From NCBI RefSeq assembly GCF_001460935.1, contig NZ_LN906597.1, positions 1,441,825 through 1,505,824 of the forward strand: a stretch of 64,000 nucleotides of DNA. Direction: 5' to 3'. The translations under genes were made by a program, and so were the position numbers. The number at the start of each line of letters is the position of its first letter. The first letter of the stretch is position 1. The DNA comes from Candidatus Ichthyocystis hellenicum. Lineage in GTDB: Bacteria > Pseudomonadota > Gammaproteobacteria > Burkholderiales > 2013Ark19i. This document shows, one piece after another, positions 37,449 to 47,157 of this stretch. The notes below the pieces were generated by a model that worked only from the letters and a program-made list of their open reading frames with translations, was not told the origin of the DNA and did no database searches.

Positions 37449-38858
37449 ATGGCCCCTAGGAAAGTTGATATGTCAAATTCTAAGTTACATAAATCGGTGA
37501 GATTTCCTAGTGATGAATCTCTATTAGTAAAAGTAAAAGAATTTAGGAAAACAGACCCCATTACCCTAGAAGAAATAAATGTAGCTGATATGACCGCTAC
37601 TTCCATTCTTGAAAAACCTACTAGTAATACCCTAGAAGAAATAAATGTATCTGATACGCCCACTATTTCCATTCTTAAAAAACCTACTAGTAATCCTACT
37701 AGTAGTATTAGGAGATGCTACAACTACAAACACCACGTATCGGATAAAATACATCCAATGAGTAGAGAACACAAAAACAATACTAAGACTCTTTCATCTT
37801 TTTTCGTTAATTTTAATGAAAACTATACCCAGCCTAGATATATGCGTACTAAACATGTACGCCCTAGATGCCAAAATCTTAAATACTATTTACCCCAAAA
37901 TCTGGTTGCATCGCAGTCTAGCGACGCAGAGAATAGTTGCAAAAAATTGTCACAAACAACATCTCAATTTAGTGACGAAGAGACTAATTGCAAATTATTT
38001 TTACAAACAGCATCGCAGATTAACTACAAAGAGATTAATTGCAAATCATTTTTACAAGGATGTGACAATGATCTCAGGAATAAAGAATTTTTACAAGCTT
38101 GTAATAAAGAATTTTTACAATCTTGTAATAAAATTGATACATGGATGATGGAAGCAGAATCTCTAAGTATCGGGGGAAATAATGAATTCATGATTAATAC
38201 TAGAGCAACTGGAGGCAATATTAAACAACCACTTACTTTTTCAAAATCAATATCACCACACTTTCGTCCTATTCTGGAAAAATTAGAAAAAAACATGATG
38301 AAAAATGATGAATTATCATCACTAGGTAGTTATCGATCATTAGTAATTCCGACTATTCTATTTATTACTCGGTTAACATTAGAAAAAGTGGAACTAGAAA
38401 TGGATGTACTAGCAAAATATATCTACTCTAAATTACTTGCACTAGATATAGACACTATTAAATCATTAATCAGTGAAAAAAAACTTGGGATTTATATAGA
38501 GGAAAACTTTTTATCAGATTTAAAGGCAGATATTAAATCTAAGTTAAAGGAAGCATTTGAGGATAATATTGAAAAACACAGAACTAGCATAAATGACATT
38601 GTTAAACAAGCAATTGAACGCACTGATAATATCAGCGATCTAGAAGCTAAAGACAGAGAAAAAATGGAAAAAGCAGAAAAAATAGAAGAAAAAAAAGAAA
38701 GAGAAGAAAGAGAAGAAAGAGAATTTATGGAAAAATTTCATTGTATCATTAGTGCCGTATTTTATCTAATGTCATCTTCTGTCAGAACATCAGAACTTTC
38801 TAGAATTGTAATTAGTATGGCAGAAAAAAAATCAACAGATTTTTTAAGGGATCATTAA
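37449..38858 (+). CDS. Paralog of the repeat-rich candidate effector
   Basis: A 469-residue protein of unknown function, 72 bp after the 35004 gene and probably its tandem paralog. The N-terminal part is polar, with two 22-residue repeats (TLEEINVADMTATSILEKPTSN-like). Residues about 150-225 contain loose repeats built on NCK-FLQ and NKEFLQ-CN. From about 227, KIDTWMMEAESLSIGGNNEFMINTR starts the C-terminal domain shared with 35004; it is followed by a matching series of helices (IPTILFITRLTLEKVELEMDVLAKYIYSKLLALD). It differs by a highly charged insert near residues 395-420 (KAEKIEEKKEREEREEREF), probably a short coiled coil. No signal peptide or membrane segment. Confidence 0.75.
   Translation: MAPRKVDMSNSKLHKSVRFPSDESLLVKVKEFRKTDPITLEEINVADMTATSILEKPTSNTLEEINVSDTPTISILKKPTSNPTSSIRRCYNYKHHVSDKIHPMSREHKNNTKTLSSFFVNFNENYTQPRYMRTKHVRPRCQNLKYYLPQNLVASQSSDAENSCKKLSQTTSQFSDEETNCKLFLQTASQINYKEINCKSFLQGCDNDLRNKEFLQACNKEFLQSCNKIDTWMMEAESLSIGGNNEFMINTRATGGNIKQPLTFSKSISPHFRPILEKLEKNMMKNDELSSLGSYRSLVIPTILFITRLTLEKVELEMDVLAKYIYSKLLALDIDTIKSLISEKKLGIYIEENFLSDLKADIKSKLKEAFEDNIEKHRTSINDIVKQAIERTDNISDLEAKDREKMEKAEKIEEKKEREEREEREFMEKFHCIISAVFYLMSSSVRTSELSRIVISMAEKKSTDFLRDH
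37563..37694 (+). repeat. Two tandem 66-bp in-frame repeats
   Basis: Units start at 37563 and 37629. Both begin ACCCTAGAAGAAATAAATGTA and end CCTACTAGTAAT, encoding 22 residues each. Confidence 0.85.
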
Positions 38859-39106
38859 ATTTATAATTAGGTTATCAATTTAACGTTGTAATTACCAAGG
38901 CATAAATATCTCTTGTTCATTGTACATCTATAGGTACTACAATTTATTGGTCATAATTTTCTGGGATTAACTGTTATCGTATACAAATAAATAAGAGTCA
39001 CATCCATCGTTGTCTCAGGAGTAATAAACAAAACACAAAAGTAACAGTGGGTAATTTAGCTTTTTAAAAAATCACACATGATAATATGTCCATCTTTATG
39101 TAGATA

Positions 39107-39706
39107 TTATTTATTAAATAGTCCGCGTAGAGCTGTATCCAAATCAGTAAGTGACCTAGCAATTGGAGAAGATGATCCTAAGTACCTATCTAAATTAGTT
39201 TCAGCAAATATTGAAAATCTTGATTCAAATATCGAAAATGCATCCTGGGACACCTTAGAAGTAACAGCTTCCATAATATCGGAATTACTTAGTAATTCAT
39301 CACTGAGCATCTCTCTAGCGGAAGAATATTCAGAAATAACAGAACAAATAAACATATCGTAGAGTCTGGATTTATTTTCAGGTGATAAAATATCTTCCTT
39401 GGTAGCAGATCCTGACTCAACAGCATGTCTCGCCCTAATTCCTTCTGCATGTAAAATATCTCCAACGGCCGACCTGCAATAATTAACAATTCTTCTCTCA
39501 AGGGTACGTATTGGATCAGATGTGCCCTCTAATTCACTGTCAGAAGAACTGGATGAAACGACATCAGCAGAACTAGATTGGGATAAAGATAAAAGAGTAC
39601 TAGAAGAGTTAGAATCAGAATCATCACCAACAGCACCAACATCACCAACAGCACCTGATACGCTCGCTGCACCACCTACGGCACCTTTGCCTCCATTGAT
39701 AGCCAT
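39107..39706 (-). CDS. Small helical protein with low-complexity N-terminus, unknown
   Basis: A 199-residue protein on the strand opposite to its neighbours. The first 65 residues are Gly/Ala/Val- then Ser/Asp-rich (GAVGDVGAVGDDSDSNSSST). The remainder is predicted helical (TLERRIVNYCRSAVGDILHAEGIRARHAVESG, then a segment ending LTDLDTALRGLF). No known domain, signal peptide or membrane helix is visible. Start at ATG 39706 with AAGGA seven bases upstream. Its size and layout (disordered N-terminus, helical C-terminus) resemble the nearby large proteins, but I cannot show homology. Confidence 0.7.
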   Translation of the reverse strand: MAINGGKGAVGGAASVSGAVGDVGAVGDDSDSNSSSTLLSLSQSSSADVVSSSSSDSELEGTSDPIRTLERRIVNYCRSAVGDILHAEGIRARHAVESGSATKEDILSPENKSRLYDMFICSVISEYSSAREMLSDELLSNSDIMEAVTSKVSQDAFSIFESRFSIFAETNLDRYLGSSSPIARSLTDLDTALRGLFNK

Positions 39707-40099
39707 AAACTTATCCTTATTATTTATATAATCATTTTTTGTTTTCCACTATCTCAATATCATTCAATCACTATCAAATAGACGATAAATGAAAACGGAG
39801 TAAGAAATATTAACATAAACTACTGCATAAAAAGCATACACAATTACACCTACGGTGCGTATTGTTATTTTGCAATAACAATAAAGTACAATTTATCAAT
39901 CATGGATGGACTTAAAGCTAACATAATTAGAAGCTTGAGTTTGAATATCCACTACATCTATATGAAATATTAAAAATGAAGCATCTATAAAATTGCAGGT
40001 AACCATTCATAGTTTTTATGCAAATTAAATAATTAATATCTATTAGCATTGGCTGTGATATCATCTGACCTGTAGAATGTACGGCATGAGACGACGTTG
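39707..40099. other. Intergenic gap before recombinase gene
   Basis: About 390 bp between divergent genes. A TTGTTATTTTGCAATAACAA dyad near 39870-39890 is the only structure I noticed. No ORF. Confidence 0.4.
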
Positions 40100-41302
40100 A
40101 TGAAAGTTGTACCTATACCTGTCATTGATAAACTGGAGTTCATGACTGATCCGAATCCTCTTTCAGATATTTACTTATTAGAGGATTATGTATCGGTTAT
40201 TAATTTCCTAAGGCAATATGGGGGCAATATATCAACTTTCGAGTCATATCGGAGGGAAGTTGAAAAAATTATTCAGTGGGCTTGGAGAGTAAAAAAGATC
40301 TCCTTGCTAAAGATTTCTAGAAGTGACATAGAGGAGTACATAAAGTTCTGCATCAATCCCCCCATATCATGGATAGCAACCAAGCGTCACCCGAGATTTA
40401 TTGATAAAAGTGGCACCCGATGCCCCAATAAAGATTGGCGTCCATTTGTATCTTGTATCAGCAAACTAGACTACAAAGAAGGCAAAATACCGGATAGAAA
40501 TGACTATTCAATTTCTCAGAAGACTATACGGGAAATTTTTTCTGTATTGAGCAGTATGTTTAACTTTTTTTGTATAGAAGGAAAAGTTGAGCGCAATCCT
40601 GTTGCCCTAATAAAGCAAAAAAACAAGTACCTACAAAAGGTCCAAAAAAAATCTTGTTCATTGCGCCTTACAGAAAAACAATGGGATGCATGCGTCAAAG
40701 TAGCATCCTCCATGGCAACCAAGGACTCCCGTCATGAAAGAACGCTCTTTATTATATCTTCCCTATATTTGCTCTATCTAAGGATTTCTGAGCTTACAGC
40801 AACAGAACGGTGGGTCCCAGAGATGAATAATTTTTATCAGGATGCTAATGGGTGTTGGTGGTTCAAAGTTGTAGGAAAGGGCAATAAAATGCGTGAAATT
40901 GCCGTTAGTGATGCCATGTTAAATGCTCTAAAGAGATATCGTAAAAGTCTAGGACTGACGGATATACCTTCCCCAGATGATGACTTCCCGTTGATTCCCA
41001 AAGAAAGAGGAAAAGGACCAACAACAAGCACTAGGCGCATACGTCAAATCGTTCAGTTATGTTTTGATGAAGCAATTCACATACTAAAAAAACAAGGACA
41101 AACTCAAGAATCACAAATGCTAGAATCAGCAACCGTCCATTGGCTGCGCCACACAGGAATATCTGATGACATAAACAAACGCGGCCGCCCAATAGCTCAC
41201 GTCAGAGATGATGCTGGACACAGTAGCAGCGCAATTACAGATCAATATAATGACATAGATCTTATGGAAAGATATAAATCTGCAAAAAGCAAGTCCGTTT
41301 AA
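40100..41302 (+). CDS. Tyrosine recombinase/integrase (complete catalytic set)
   Basis: A site-specific recombinase of about 400 residues. An N-terminal core-binding region (about 25-170) precedes the catalytic domain. Numbering from a TTG three bases upstream, the residues are Arg229 in YLRISEL, Lys261 in GKGNKMREI, His348 and Arg351 in HWLRHTG, His375 in AGHSS, and the nucleophile Tyr384 in DQYND. All six are present, so it should be active. It belongs to the XerC/D-like phage integrase family but carries a large insert around residues 90-140. The ATG at 40100 follows the TTG directly and is the likelier start. It is not closely related to the recombinase at 30481. No att-like direct repeats were found by eye. 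Confidence 0.88.
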   Translation: MKVVPIPVIDKLEFMTDPNPLSDIYLLEDYVSVINFLRQYGGNISTFESYRREVEKIIQWAWRVKKISLLKISRSDIEEYIKFCINPPISWIATKRHPRFIDKSGTRCPNKDWRPFVSCISKLDYKEGKIPDRNDYSISQKTIREIFSVLSSMFNFFCIEGKVERNPVALIKQKNKYLQKVQKKSCSLRLTEKQWDACVKVASSMATKDSRHERTLFIISSLYLLYLRISELTATERWVPEMNNFYQDANGCWWFKVVGKGNKMREIAVSDAMLNALKRYRKSLGLTDIPSPDDDFPLIPKERGKGPTTSTRRIRQIVQLCFDEAIHILKKQGQTQESQMLESATVHWLRHTGISDDINKRGRPIAHVRDDAGHSSSAITDQYNDIDLMERYKSAKSKSV

Positions 41303-41510
41303 TTATTAAACAAATTTTTTGATTTACAGAACCATAAAAATAAATCATATATCACATATTAAGACGAGTACTACGTGATAACATCGCCCTGATGTGCTTA
41401 TTTTTCATTTTTTTGCGTGCATAATGTATTTTATGCCTCCCAAAGTATAGAAAGATCAAACTAATACTTTCTAAACAACTACTATAATTAAATGCTACGC
41501 GAGTTGAGAT

Positions 41511-43310
41511 ATGGCATATAACGATTCATTTAAGATTACCGGAAATTTATCTTTAGGCTCACTGTACGATTCCGAGGCTACAACGTCCTCTGCTGCAAAT
41601 AATAGCGGAGATAACATTTATGAAGACATAGTTCATTTTCACCATTATGAAGGGGCATCACAAACTTCTTTTACTTATAAAAAACTACCTTCCGTAGGTG
41701 AGAATACGTTTTCAGAAACAGAAAATTCCTGTATTCTGTCGTCATCTATGACAAGTACAAGTAGTGAAGCAAGCGTAAGCAGTGAAGACAATGTATACCA
41801 ATGCATGAGGGGTCATGAAGTCCGGACCACCTTGGGTGCTGCTTCAAAGATTTTTTGCGATGATGGGTATTTCTGTGACACGAAAAATCACCCTCTCAAT
41901 GATCTGAGGTATTGTATTTCAGAAGGTGGAGGCCGGCATCCTGCTTTAGAAGAATCTGATCACCAAGATACCGATAGTGAAGATGATGTGTACCAGCTAA
42001 TGGCCGACTTGGATATCGGTGCTACCTCGGTTGCTGATACTTACAAAGATTTTTACGATAGCGATTGCATTAGTAAAAACTATCATTTCAACGATCTAAC
42101 GCAATATATTTCAGAAATAGAAAGCATCTACCCTGACTCACTTGAGTTAGATCAACCAGACACAAATTTTTCTTCAAAAAGTAGCGAAAAATCTAATAAT
42201 CAAGAATCTAGCAGTTACACGTTGGACATTAATTGTCACCTGTTGCTCAAAAGCAGCTCTCCTATTGAAATACCTAACAAAAATAGATCTTCGAAAATAA
42301 TTATAGAGGGCGATCAAAATTATTGTGAATCAGATTTTATAAAAATAATTCAGGAAAACGAAAAAAATACCACATCCAATACACATACAATTGATTTTGA
42401 TACAAAACTTACTCAAATTATAAAACCTATGAAATTTATAAAGTCGATGTCTTCTCCATTTAAGAAGACATCTAGAGACAAAGAATCTTCTCCTCTTTCT
42501 CCTAAATCAAATATAGACATGCCATTGGCATCATCGTTTTCATCGTTGTACACTTCTGTATCTTGTGAAAATGCATCTGAAAGTATGCTATCAAGTTATA
42601 ATTTGTCAGAAACAGATTTTTACAGCAGAACAAAGAGAAAGAATAAACTTCTATCAAGAGGAATAACTGAATTCATAATAGATAGCAATATTAAAAGATT
42701 TACTTGCTTTTCAAAAGCTACCCCTTGTCCTATTATTTCTAAAAATTTGTCTATTGTAGAATCACGTGTGAGAAAGTTGTTTCCTGACTGCGATAAAAAT
42801 GTTTTGGATGAGATTGTCGCACTTACTAGATTTATACTTAGAAAAGGATTTGAGGAATCAGAAAAATTTCTAAAAAAATGCCGAAAAAAGTATGTGGATA
42901 AATTTGATAAAAATAAATTTTTACTGCATAGTACAGATAAAGAAAACGAATTAGAAATGAGTCAAAGAATTCTCGATACTTTATTCACTGAAGATGACAT
43001 GAATTATATTTCGTGCTACGCCAAGGCCTTCGTTTCCCTTAGTTATAATAAATACAAGAATGATATATTCATACTACTAAACATGATAACTTCAAGTAAC
43101 TACCATATGGAAGCAAACATTATTGATGTAGAAATAGATAAAAGCAATAATGAAAACACTATAGGAACTCTAGAGAGGAAGTTAAATCACAACTTGCTTT
43201 TAAAGATGGATGTAGTATTTAACATAGTACTTGGTTACAAATACAGAAAAGACGAATCGTTCAAGAAGGCAATTATTAATATATTCGAAATGAACTTAGA
43301 GTACGTATAG
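41511..43310 (+). CDS. Candidate effector with repeated tyrosine motifs
   Basis: A 599-residue protein of unknown function. The acidic N-terminal half contains Tyr motifs in a repeated setting: GDNIYEDIVHFHHYE near residue 30, SSEDNVYQCMRGHEV near 93, and SEDDVYQLMADLDIGAT near 158. The latter two belong to a loose duplication of about 65 residues that also includes HPLNDLRYCISE / YHFNDLTQYISE. The middle is Ser/Lys-rich (SSPFKKTSRDKESSPLSPKS). From about 380, LLSRGITEFIIDSNIKRF matches the GxxEF-I-I motif of the 35004 and 37449 proteins and is followed by a helical region. NIYEDI resembles EPIYA-type phosphorylation sites of known bacterial effectors; that is inference. No signal peptide. 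Confidence 0.75.
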   Translation: MAYNDSFKITGNLSLGSLYDSEATTSSAANNSGDNIYEDIVHFHHYEGASQTSFTYKKLPSVGENTFSETENSCILSSSMTSTSSEASVSSEDNVYQCMRGHEVRTTLGAASKIFCDDGYFCDTKNHPLNDLRYCISEGGGRHPALEESDHQDTDSEDDVYQLMADLDIGATSVADTYKDFYDSDCISKNYHFNDLTQYISEIESIYPDSLELDQPDTNFSSKSSEKSNNQESSSYTLDINCHLLLKSSSPIEIPNKNRSSKIIIEGDQNYCESDFIKIIQENEKNTTSNTHTIDFDTKLTQIIKPMKFIKSMSSPFKKTSRDKESSPLSPKSNIDMPLASSFSSLYTSVSCENASESMLSSYNLSETDFYSRTKRKNKLLSRGITEFIIDSNIKRFTCFSKATPCPIISKNLSIVESRVRKLFPDCDKNVLDEIVALTRFILRKGFEESEKFLKKCRKKYVDKFDKNKFLLHSTDKENELEMSQRILDTLFTEDDMNYISCYAKAFVSLSYNKYKNDIFILLNMITSSNYHMEANIIDVEIDKSNNENTIGTLERKLNHNLLLKMDVVFNIVLGYKYRKDESFKKAIINIFEMNLEYV

Positions 43311-43442
43311 CGATTCAAAAATTATATATTACCAAAAAAATATCTGGGATCTTAGGTAAAACCGTTATTACCATATTGAAATATAACACCTATCTTATAT
43401 GATAGAATTGGGTCGGTTAAGTTACATTTTTAGAGCTCACAC

Positions 43443-44369
43443 ATGGATAACATTCGTTCAGTTATTGTCAGTTCTGAAGATCATGGGTGTCGTATTGACA
43501 AATTTTTGGCAATACACATCGACTCTTTTTCAAGATCACAATGGAAAGCGTGTATTAATACAGGAGATGTCTACGTTAACTCTAAGTGTGCAAATCCAGA
43601 CTACAGGGTAAACGCTAACGATGTTATTTATATTTACTCCCTTCCACCTTCTCCATCATCGGTCATTATTCCCCAAAACATAGACCTCAATATTGTACAT
43701 GAATCTGATAGCTACCTTGTAGTAGACAAACAGAGTGGCATTACTGTTCATCCTGGATCTGGATGTGTGGACGGAACACTTATTAACGGCTTACTATTCC
43801 GTTATCCTGAGTTGAGAGAATTACCACGGGCGGGGTTACTGCACAGATTAGACAAGAACACTAGTGGACTTCTAATTGTTGCCAAAAACCAGCATGCTTA
43901 CCAGCACTTGTTTAAACAAATGATGGAAAGAAAGATTGAAAAGAGATATTGGGCATTAGTTTGGGGGGAAACAGTAAGCCACTTCACAATTGAAAAAAAC
44001 GTAGGTCGAGACTGCTTCAACAGAACTAAGATGGCTATTTGCAACAAAGACAGCGGTCGCTACGCCAAAACAATATGCATACCCCACAAAATAAGCCCTT
44101 GTCGTAAAGTAAGCTTAGTCGAGTGTATCTTGGAGACTGGAAGAACACACCAAATAAGGGTCCACCTAAGCAGCTGCAATTTACCCATCATCGGTGACGA
44201 AAAATATTCTCCCGGCAATCTTTTTCTTATCAGTCCAGTAAAACGCCAGTGCCTCCATGCAAAATCAATAAAATTTATCTGTCCTGAGAGAAAATGCCAA
44301 GTTTCTTATTACTCAAAGATACCAACAGACATCGAAAGTGCCATAAAACACTTCAGCATCGACCAGTAA
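43443..44369 (+). CDS. rluD: 23S rRNA pseudouridine synthase RluD family
   Basis: A 308-residue RNA-modifying enzyme that isomerises uridines in helix 69 of 23S rRNA (if RluD). An N-terminal S4 RNA-binding domain (residues about 15-65, CRIDKFLAIHIDSFSRSQWK) is followed by the catalytic domain with VHPGSGCVDGTLINGLL and the motif HRLDKNTSGLLIVAK, where Asp137 is the nucleophile. VGRDCFNRTKMAI and ETGRTHQIRVHL also match the RluC/RluD group. The wording around VHPG and VGRD is closer to RluD than RluC. It is the only plus-strand gene of the core block and marks the edge of the accessory region. Confidence 0.85.
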   Translation: MDNIRSVIVSSEDHGCRIDKFLAIHIDSFSRSQWKACINTGDVYVNSKCANPDYRVNANDVIYIYSLPPSPSSVIIPQNIDLNIVHESDSYLVVDKQSGITVHPGSGCVDGTLINGLLFRYPELRELPRAGLLHRLDKNTSGLLIVAKNQHAYQHLFKQMMERKIEKRYWALVWGETVSHFTIEKNVGRDCFNRTKMAICNKDSGRYAKTICIPHKISPCRKVSLVECILETGRTHQIRVHLSSCNLPIIGDEKYSPGNLFLISPVKRQCLHAKSIKFICPERKCQVSYYSKIPTDIESAIKHFSIDQ

Positions 44370-44393
44370 AAAAACAACGCCCGTAATCATTCA

Positions 44394-44470
44394 TGGTCGG
44401 GATGAGAGGATTTGAACCTCCGACCCCCTGCACCCCATGCAGGTGCGCTACCAGGCTGCGCCACACCCCG
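44394..44470 (-). tRNA. tRNA-Pro (anticodon GGG)
   Basis: The minus strand folds as a complete tRNA of 77 nt with encoded CCA. The acceptor CGGGGTG pairs with CATCCCG, the D arm is GGCGCAGCCTGGTAGCGC, the anticodon stem is CCTGC/GCAGG with loop ATGGGGT (anticodon GGG), and the T arm is GGAGGTTCAAATCCTC. The body matches what I know of E. coli tRNA-Pro(GGG). It lies directly downstream of ihfA, an arrangement frequent in proteobacteria. Confidence 0.95.
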
Positions 44471-44488
44471 ACCCTAAACTCAACCATA

Positions 44489-44776
44489 TCAGCCACAGTG
44501 ACTAATAAGACCCTTCAATTTATTACTAGGATGAAACGTTACAACACGCCTAGCAGATATAGGAACTTCTTTTCCTGTTTTTGGGTTCCTACCAGGACGC
44601 TGCGGCTTATCTCGGAGTTGGAAGTTACCGAATCCAAATAGACGAACTTCCTCACCTCTAACTAGGCTAAGACGAATCTCATCAAAGAATATGTTAACAA
44701 ACTCTAGAGCATCATGCCTGCTGATATTAAATCGCTGCAACATCAAAGAAACTAGATAGGCTTTCGTTACTGTCAT
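44489..44776 (-). CDS. ihfA: Integration host factor subunit alpha
   Basis: A 95-residue DNA-bending protein that pairs with IHF beta (57561-57887). The sequence [14 protein letters not shown], then [41 protein letters not shown], is the full HU/IHF fold including the minor-groove arm with RNPKTG. The start at 44776 overlaps the pheT stop in an ATGA; an in-frame extension to 44827 would overlay pheT. As in E. coli and many beta/gammaproteobacteria it ends the pheST operon. Confidence 0.95.
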   Translation of the reverse strand: MTVTKAYLVSLMLQRFNISRHDALEFVNIFFDEIRLSLVRGEEVRLFGFGNFQLRDKPQRPGRNPKTGKEVPISARRVVTFHPSNKLKGLISHCG

Positions 44777-47157
44777 AAATCTCTCTCTTCTCTCAAAACA
44801 ACAGAAGGCAAACTTTCCGCCAGACAAATCATAGATGCAACAATTTCGCTGACGTCCCTATCAAGAAGTGTCCTTGTCTTTGATCGCATTTCCAATCTAA
44901 AAGCCAAACTACGACGTTTATTACACTTTTGGTCAAAATAAACATCAAATAACCTAATCGACAAAACTATATCATCGGGCACTGGCGTCATAGACAATTG
45001 ATCAAAAATATCCTGGAAAGGCAAATCAGCAGGAACCCAAAAGCAAATATCCCTTACAACTTTTGGGTTAACAGAAAATTCTTGGTAGGTCAAACGATCT
45101 GCCATACAGAAATTGTCATGATAAAACTCAAACAACACAGGTAAGTATAACAAATTGAGAGTTTTTTTAAAGCGAGGATGTAAAACACCAACTATTCCAA
45201 TTGCTTTTCCATTCTGTACTAAAGAACTAACAGCAGCGGGATGAAAAAAATCATTGTCTTCTTTATAATAAGCAAAAGAAGCAGAAACAGCTCTTTCTAT
45301 ATCACCTTTAACATCAAATAAATCCACCTCTCGATAAGAATCATGACCCCACTGCTCTGGCAAGAAAGATCCATAACAAAGACCAGCAACCTTGTTTATC
45401 TCCCGCACGTCATCTTCACGATAGAAACAAACTGCCGATTCAAATATTTTTAAATGTGTAACTCCATGACGAGCATTGTGCTCCAAAACATCTATAAGAC
45501 CAGGTAAAAGCTCGGAGCGCATAACACTCATACTCTTACTCATTGGGTTGGATATGCTAACAAAATTCTTTTTTAAATCCCAACGTTGTTTTTTAGGGTC
45601 AGAAAAAGCATATGTAAAAACCTCCTGGTATCCAGATGAAACTAGGGAAGATTTAATTTTATCCAATGACTGCCTATCGGTAAAAAAATTATCATGCACA
45701 AATGATGGGTATTGATTAGGTATATTCTCATAGCCGTAGATACGAGCAACTTCCTCAACCAAATCCTCTTGTGACGAAATATCAAAACGCCAGCTAGGAA
45801 CGGAAACTACCAACTGTCCTGTTCGTTGTTTATGATTGGGCAACCCAGCACGAAACAACAAATCCGAGATAGTTTCTTTATCCAAAGAAACTCCAATAAG
45901 AGAATTAATTTTATCATCATCTACAACTAAAAGTGATTCACTTGATGCATCTAAAATATGATGACATACTTTTTCTTTCAATGTTCCACCGCATATCTTT
46001 TTTACAAGATGAAGAACATGCTTAAGTATTGTTAAGGTAGATCGTGGATCTACCCCACGTTCAAAACGAAATCCAGAGTCAGTTATAACATTAGACAAAC
46101 GAGCCTGTACTGCACATACACTGGGATTAAAACATGCTGCCTCTATAAACACAGATTTAGTTTGAGCAGAAATAGCAGACTCTGCGCCACCAATTAACCC
46201 AGCAATTGCTTGAGGTTTGTTGCTGTCGGCAACAACAACAAAACGATCATCTAATTTTTGTTCATTAAGAGCAATTGTGGTAATGGTCTCAAGTGAAGAT
46301 GCTCTGCGAATAAATATTTTATTGCCAAATAATTTATCTGCATCAAAAGCATGAAAAGGCTGTCCCCACGTCAAAAGTGCATAATTAAGAATATCCACTA
46401 AAGAATTTACCGATTTCAACCCACTTGCCAAAATTCTATGAGTAATAAAGAATGGGAGTGGATTATCTAGATTTATACCTTCTATAGCTGCGCCGTAATA
46501 AACCGGACAATCATCTGCTGAATCAATACTTAACCTACAACGAGACACATCAGGAGCCTGATCCCAATCCCTGTAATCAGATGGAACCCAAACATCGAAA
46601 TTTCTCGACCACGCACCTATCTCTCTAGAAATTCCCCAAACACTCAAACAATCGGGACGATTAGATAAAACTGAAACATCAAACCAAACATCTGGTGGGC
46701 AAATAACATCAAAATTATTTCCAATAAAACTATGATCTAATGACAAGTCCAAAATACCAGATGATGAATATGGCAACCCAATTTCATCAGCCGAACACAA
46801 CATACCACTTGATACAACCCCCCTTATTTCTCGCTTCTCTATCATCATTCCATTAGGAAGCACGGCTCCTACAAGCGCACAAACCACCATCATCCCAGAT
46901 TGAACATTAGCAGCACCACAAATAATGGAAACTGGTAATTTAGCACCCACATCAACCTGACAAAGCTTAAGACGATCAGAATTTGGATGGGGTAAGCATT
47001 CTAAAACGTAACCGACTACGACTTTATCTCCAAGTGAAGAACAAACACAGACTGATTCGTCCTCAAAACCAGCCATCGTAAGACGATCAGATAATTCTTC
47101 AGGGACAATATCTAGCTTTGGCAAGAACTCTTTTAACCAAGAATAAGAAAACTTCAT
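44773..47157 (-). CDS. pheT: Phenylalanine-tRNA ligase beta subunit
   Basis: A 794-residue beta subunit of the alpha2beta2 phenylalanyl-tRNA synthetase. Starting with [13 protein letters not shown], it shows the N-terminal tRNA-binding EMAP-like domain ([23 protein letters not shown]), the B3/B4 editing module ([18 protein letters not shown]), the B5 domain and the pseudo-catalytic B6-7 domain ([26 protein letters not shown]). The C-terminal anticodon-like FDX domain ([15 protein letters not shown]) closes the protein. The ATG at 47157 overlaps the pheS stop in an ATGA and is the family's normal start. Full length. Confidence 0.96.
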   Translation of the reverse strand: MKFSYSWLKEFLPKLDIVPEELSDRLTMAGFEDESVCVCSSLGDKVVVGYVLECLPHPNSDRLKLCQVDVGAKLPVSIICGAANVQSGMMVVCALVGAVLPNGMMIEKREIRGVVSSGMLCSADEIGLPYSSSGILDLSLDHSFIGNNFDVICPPDVWFDVSVLSNRPDCLSVWGISREIGAWSRNFDVWVPSDYRDWDQAPDVSRCRLSIDSADDCPVYYGAAIEGINLDNPLPFFITHRILASGLKSVNSLVDILNYALLTWGQPFHAFDADKLFGNKIFIRRASSLETITTIALNEQKLDDRFVVVADSNKPQAIAGLIGGAESAISAQTKSVFIEAACFNPSVCAVQARLSNVITDSGFRFERGVDPRSTLTILKHVLHLVKKICGGTLKEKVCHHILDASSESLLVVDDDKINSLIGVSLDKETISDLLFRAGLPNHKQRTGQLVVSVPSWRFDISSQEDLVEEVARIYGYENIPNQYPSFVHDNFFTDRQSLDKIKSSLVSSGYQEVFTYAFSDPKKQRWDLKKNFVSISNPMSKSMSVMRSELLPGLIDVLEHNARHGVTHLKIFESAVCFYREDDVREINKVAGLCYGSFLPEQWGHDSYREVDLFDVKGDIERAVSASFAYYKEDNDFFHPAAVSSLVQNGKAIGIVGVLHPRFKKTLNLLYLPVLFEFYHDNFCMADRLTYQEFSVNPKVVRDICFWVPADLPFQDIFDQLSMTPVPDDIVLSIRLFDVYFDQKCNKRRSLAFRLEMRSKTRTLLDRDVSEIVASMICLAESLPSVVLREERDL

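Noticed and set aside
44394-44470. tRNA-Pro as a used attachment site for the accessory region
   Set aside because: No copy of the tRNA 3' end was found near either recombinase gene, and both recombinase genes lie several kb away.
44393-44641. Plus-strand frame over the tRNA-Pro gene
   Set aside because: It is the complement of a perfect tRNA and of ihfA.
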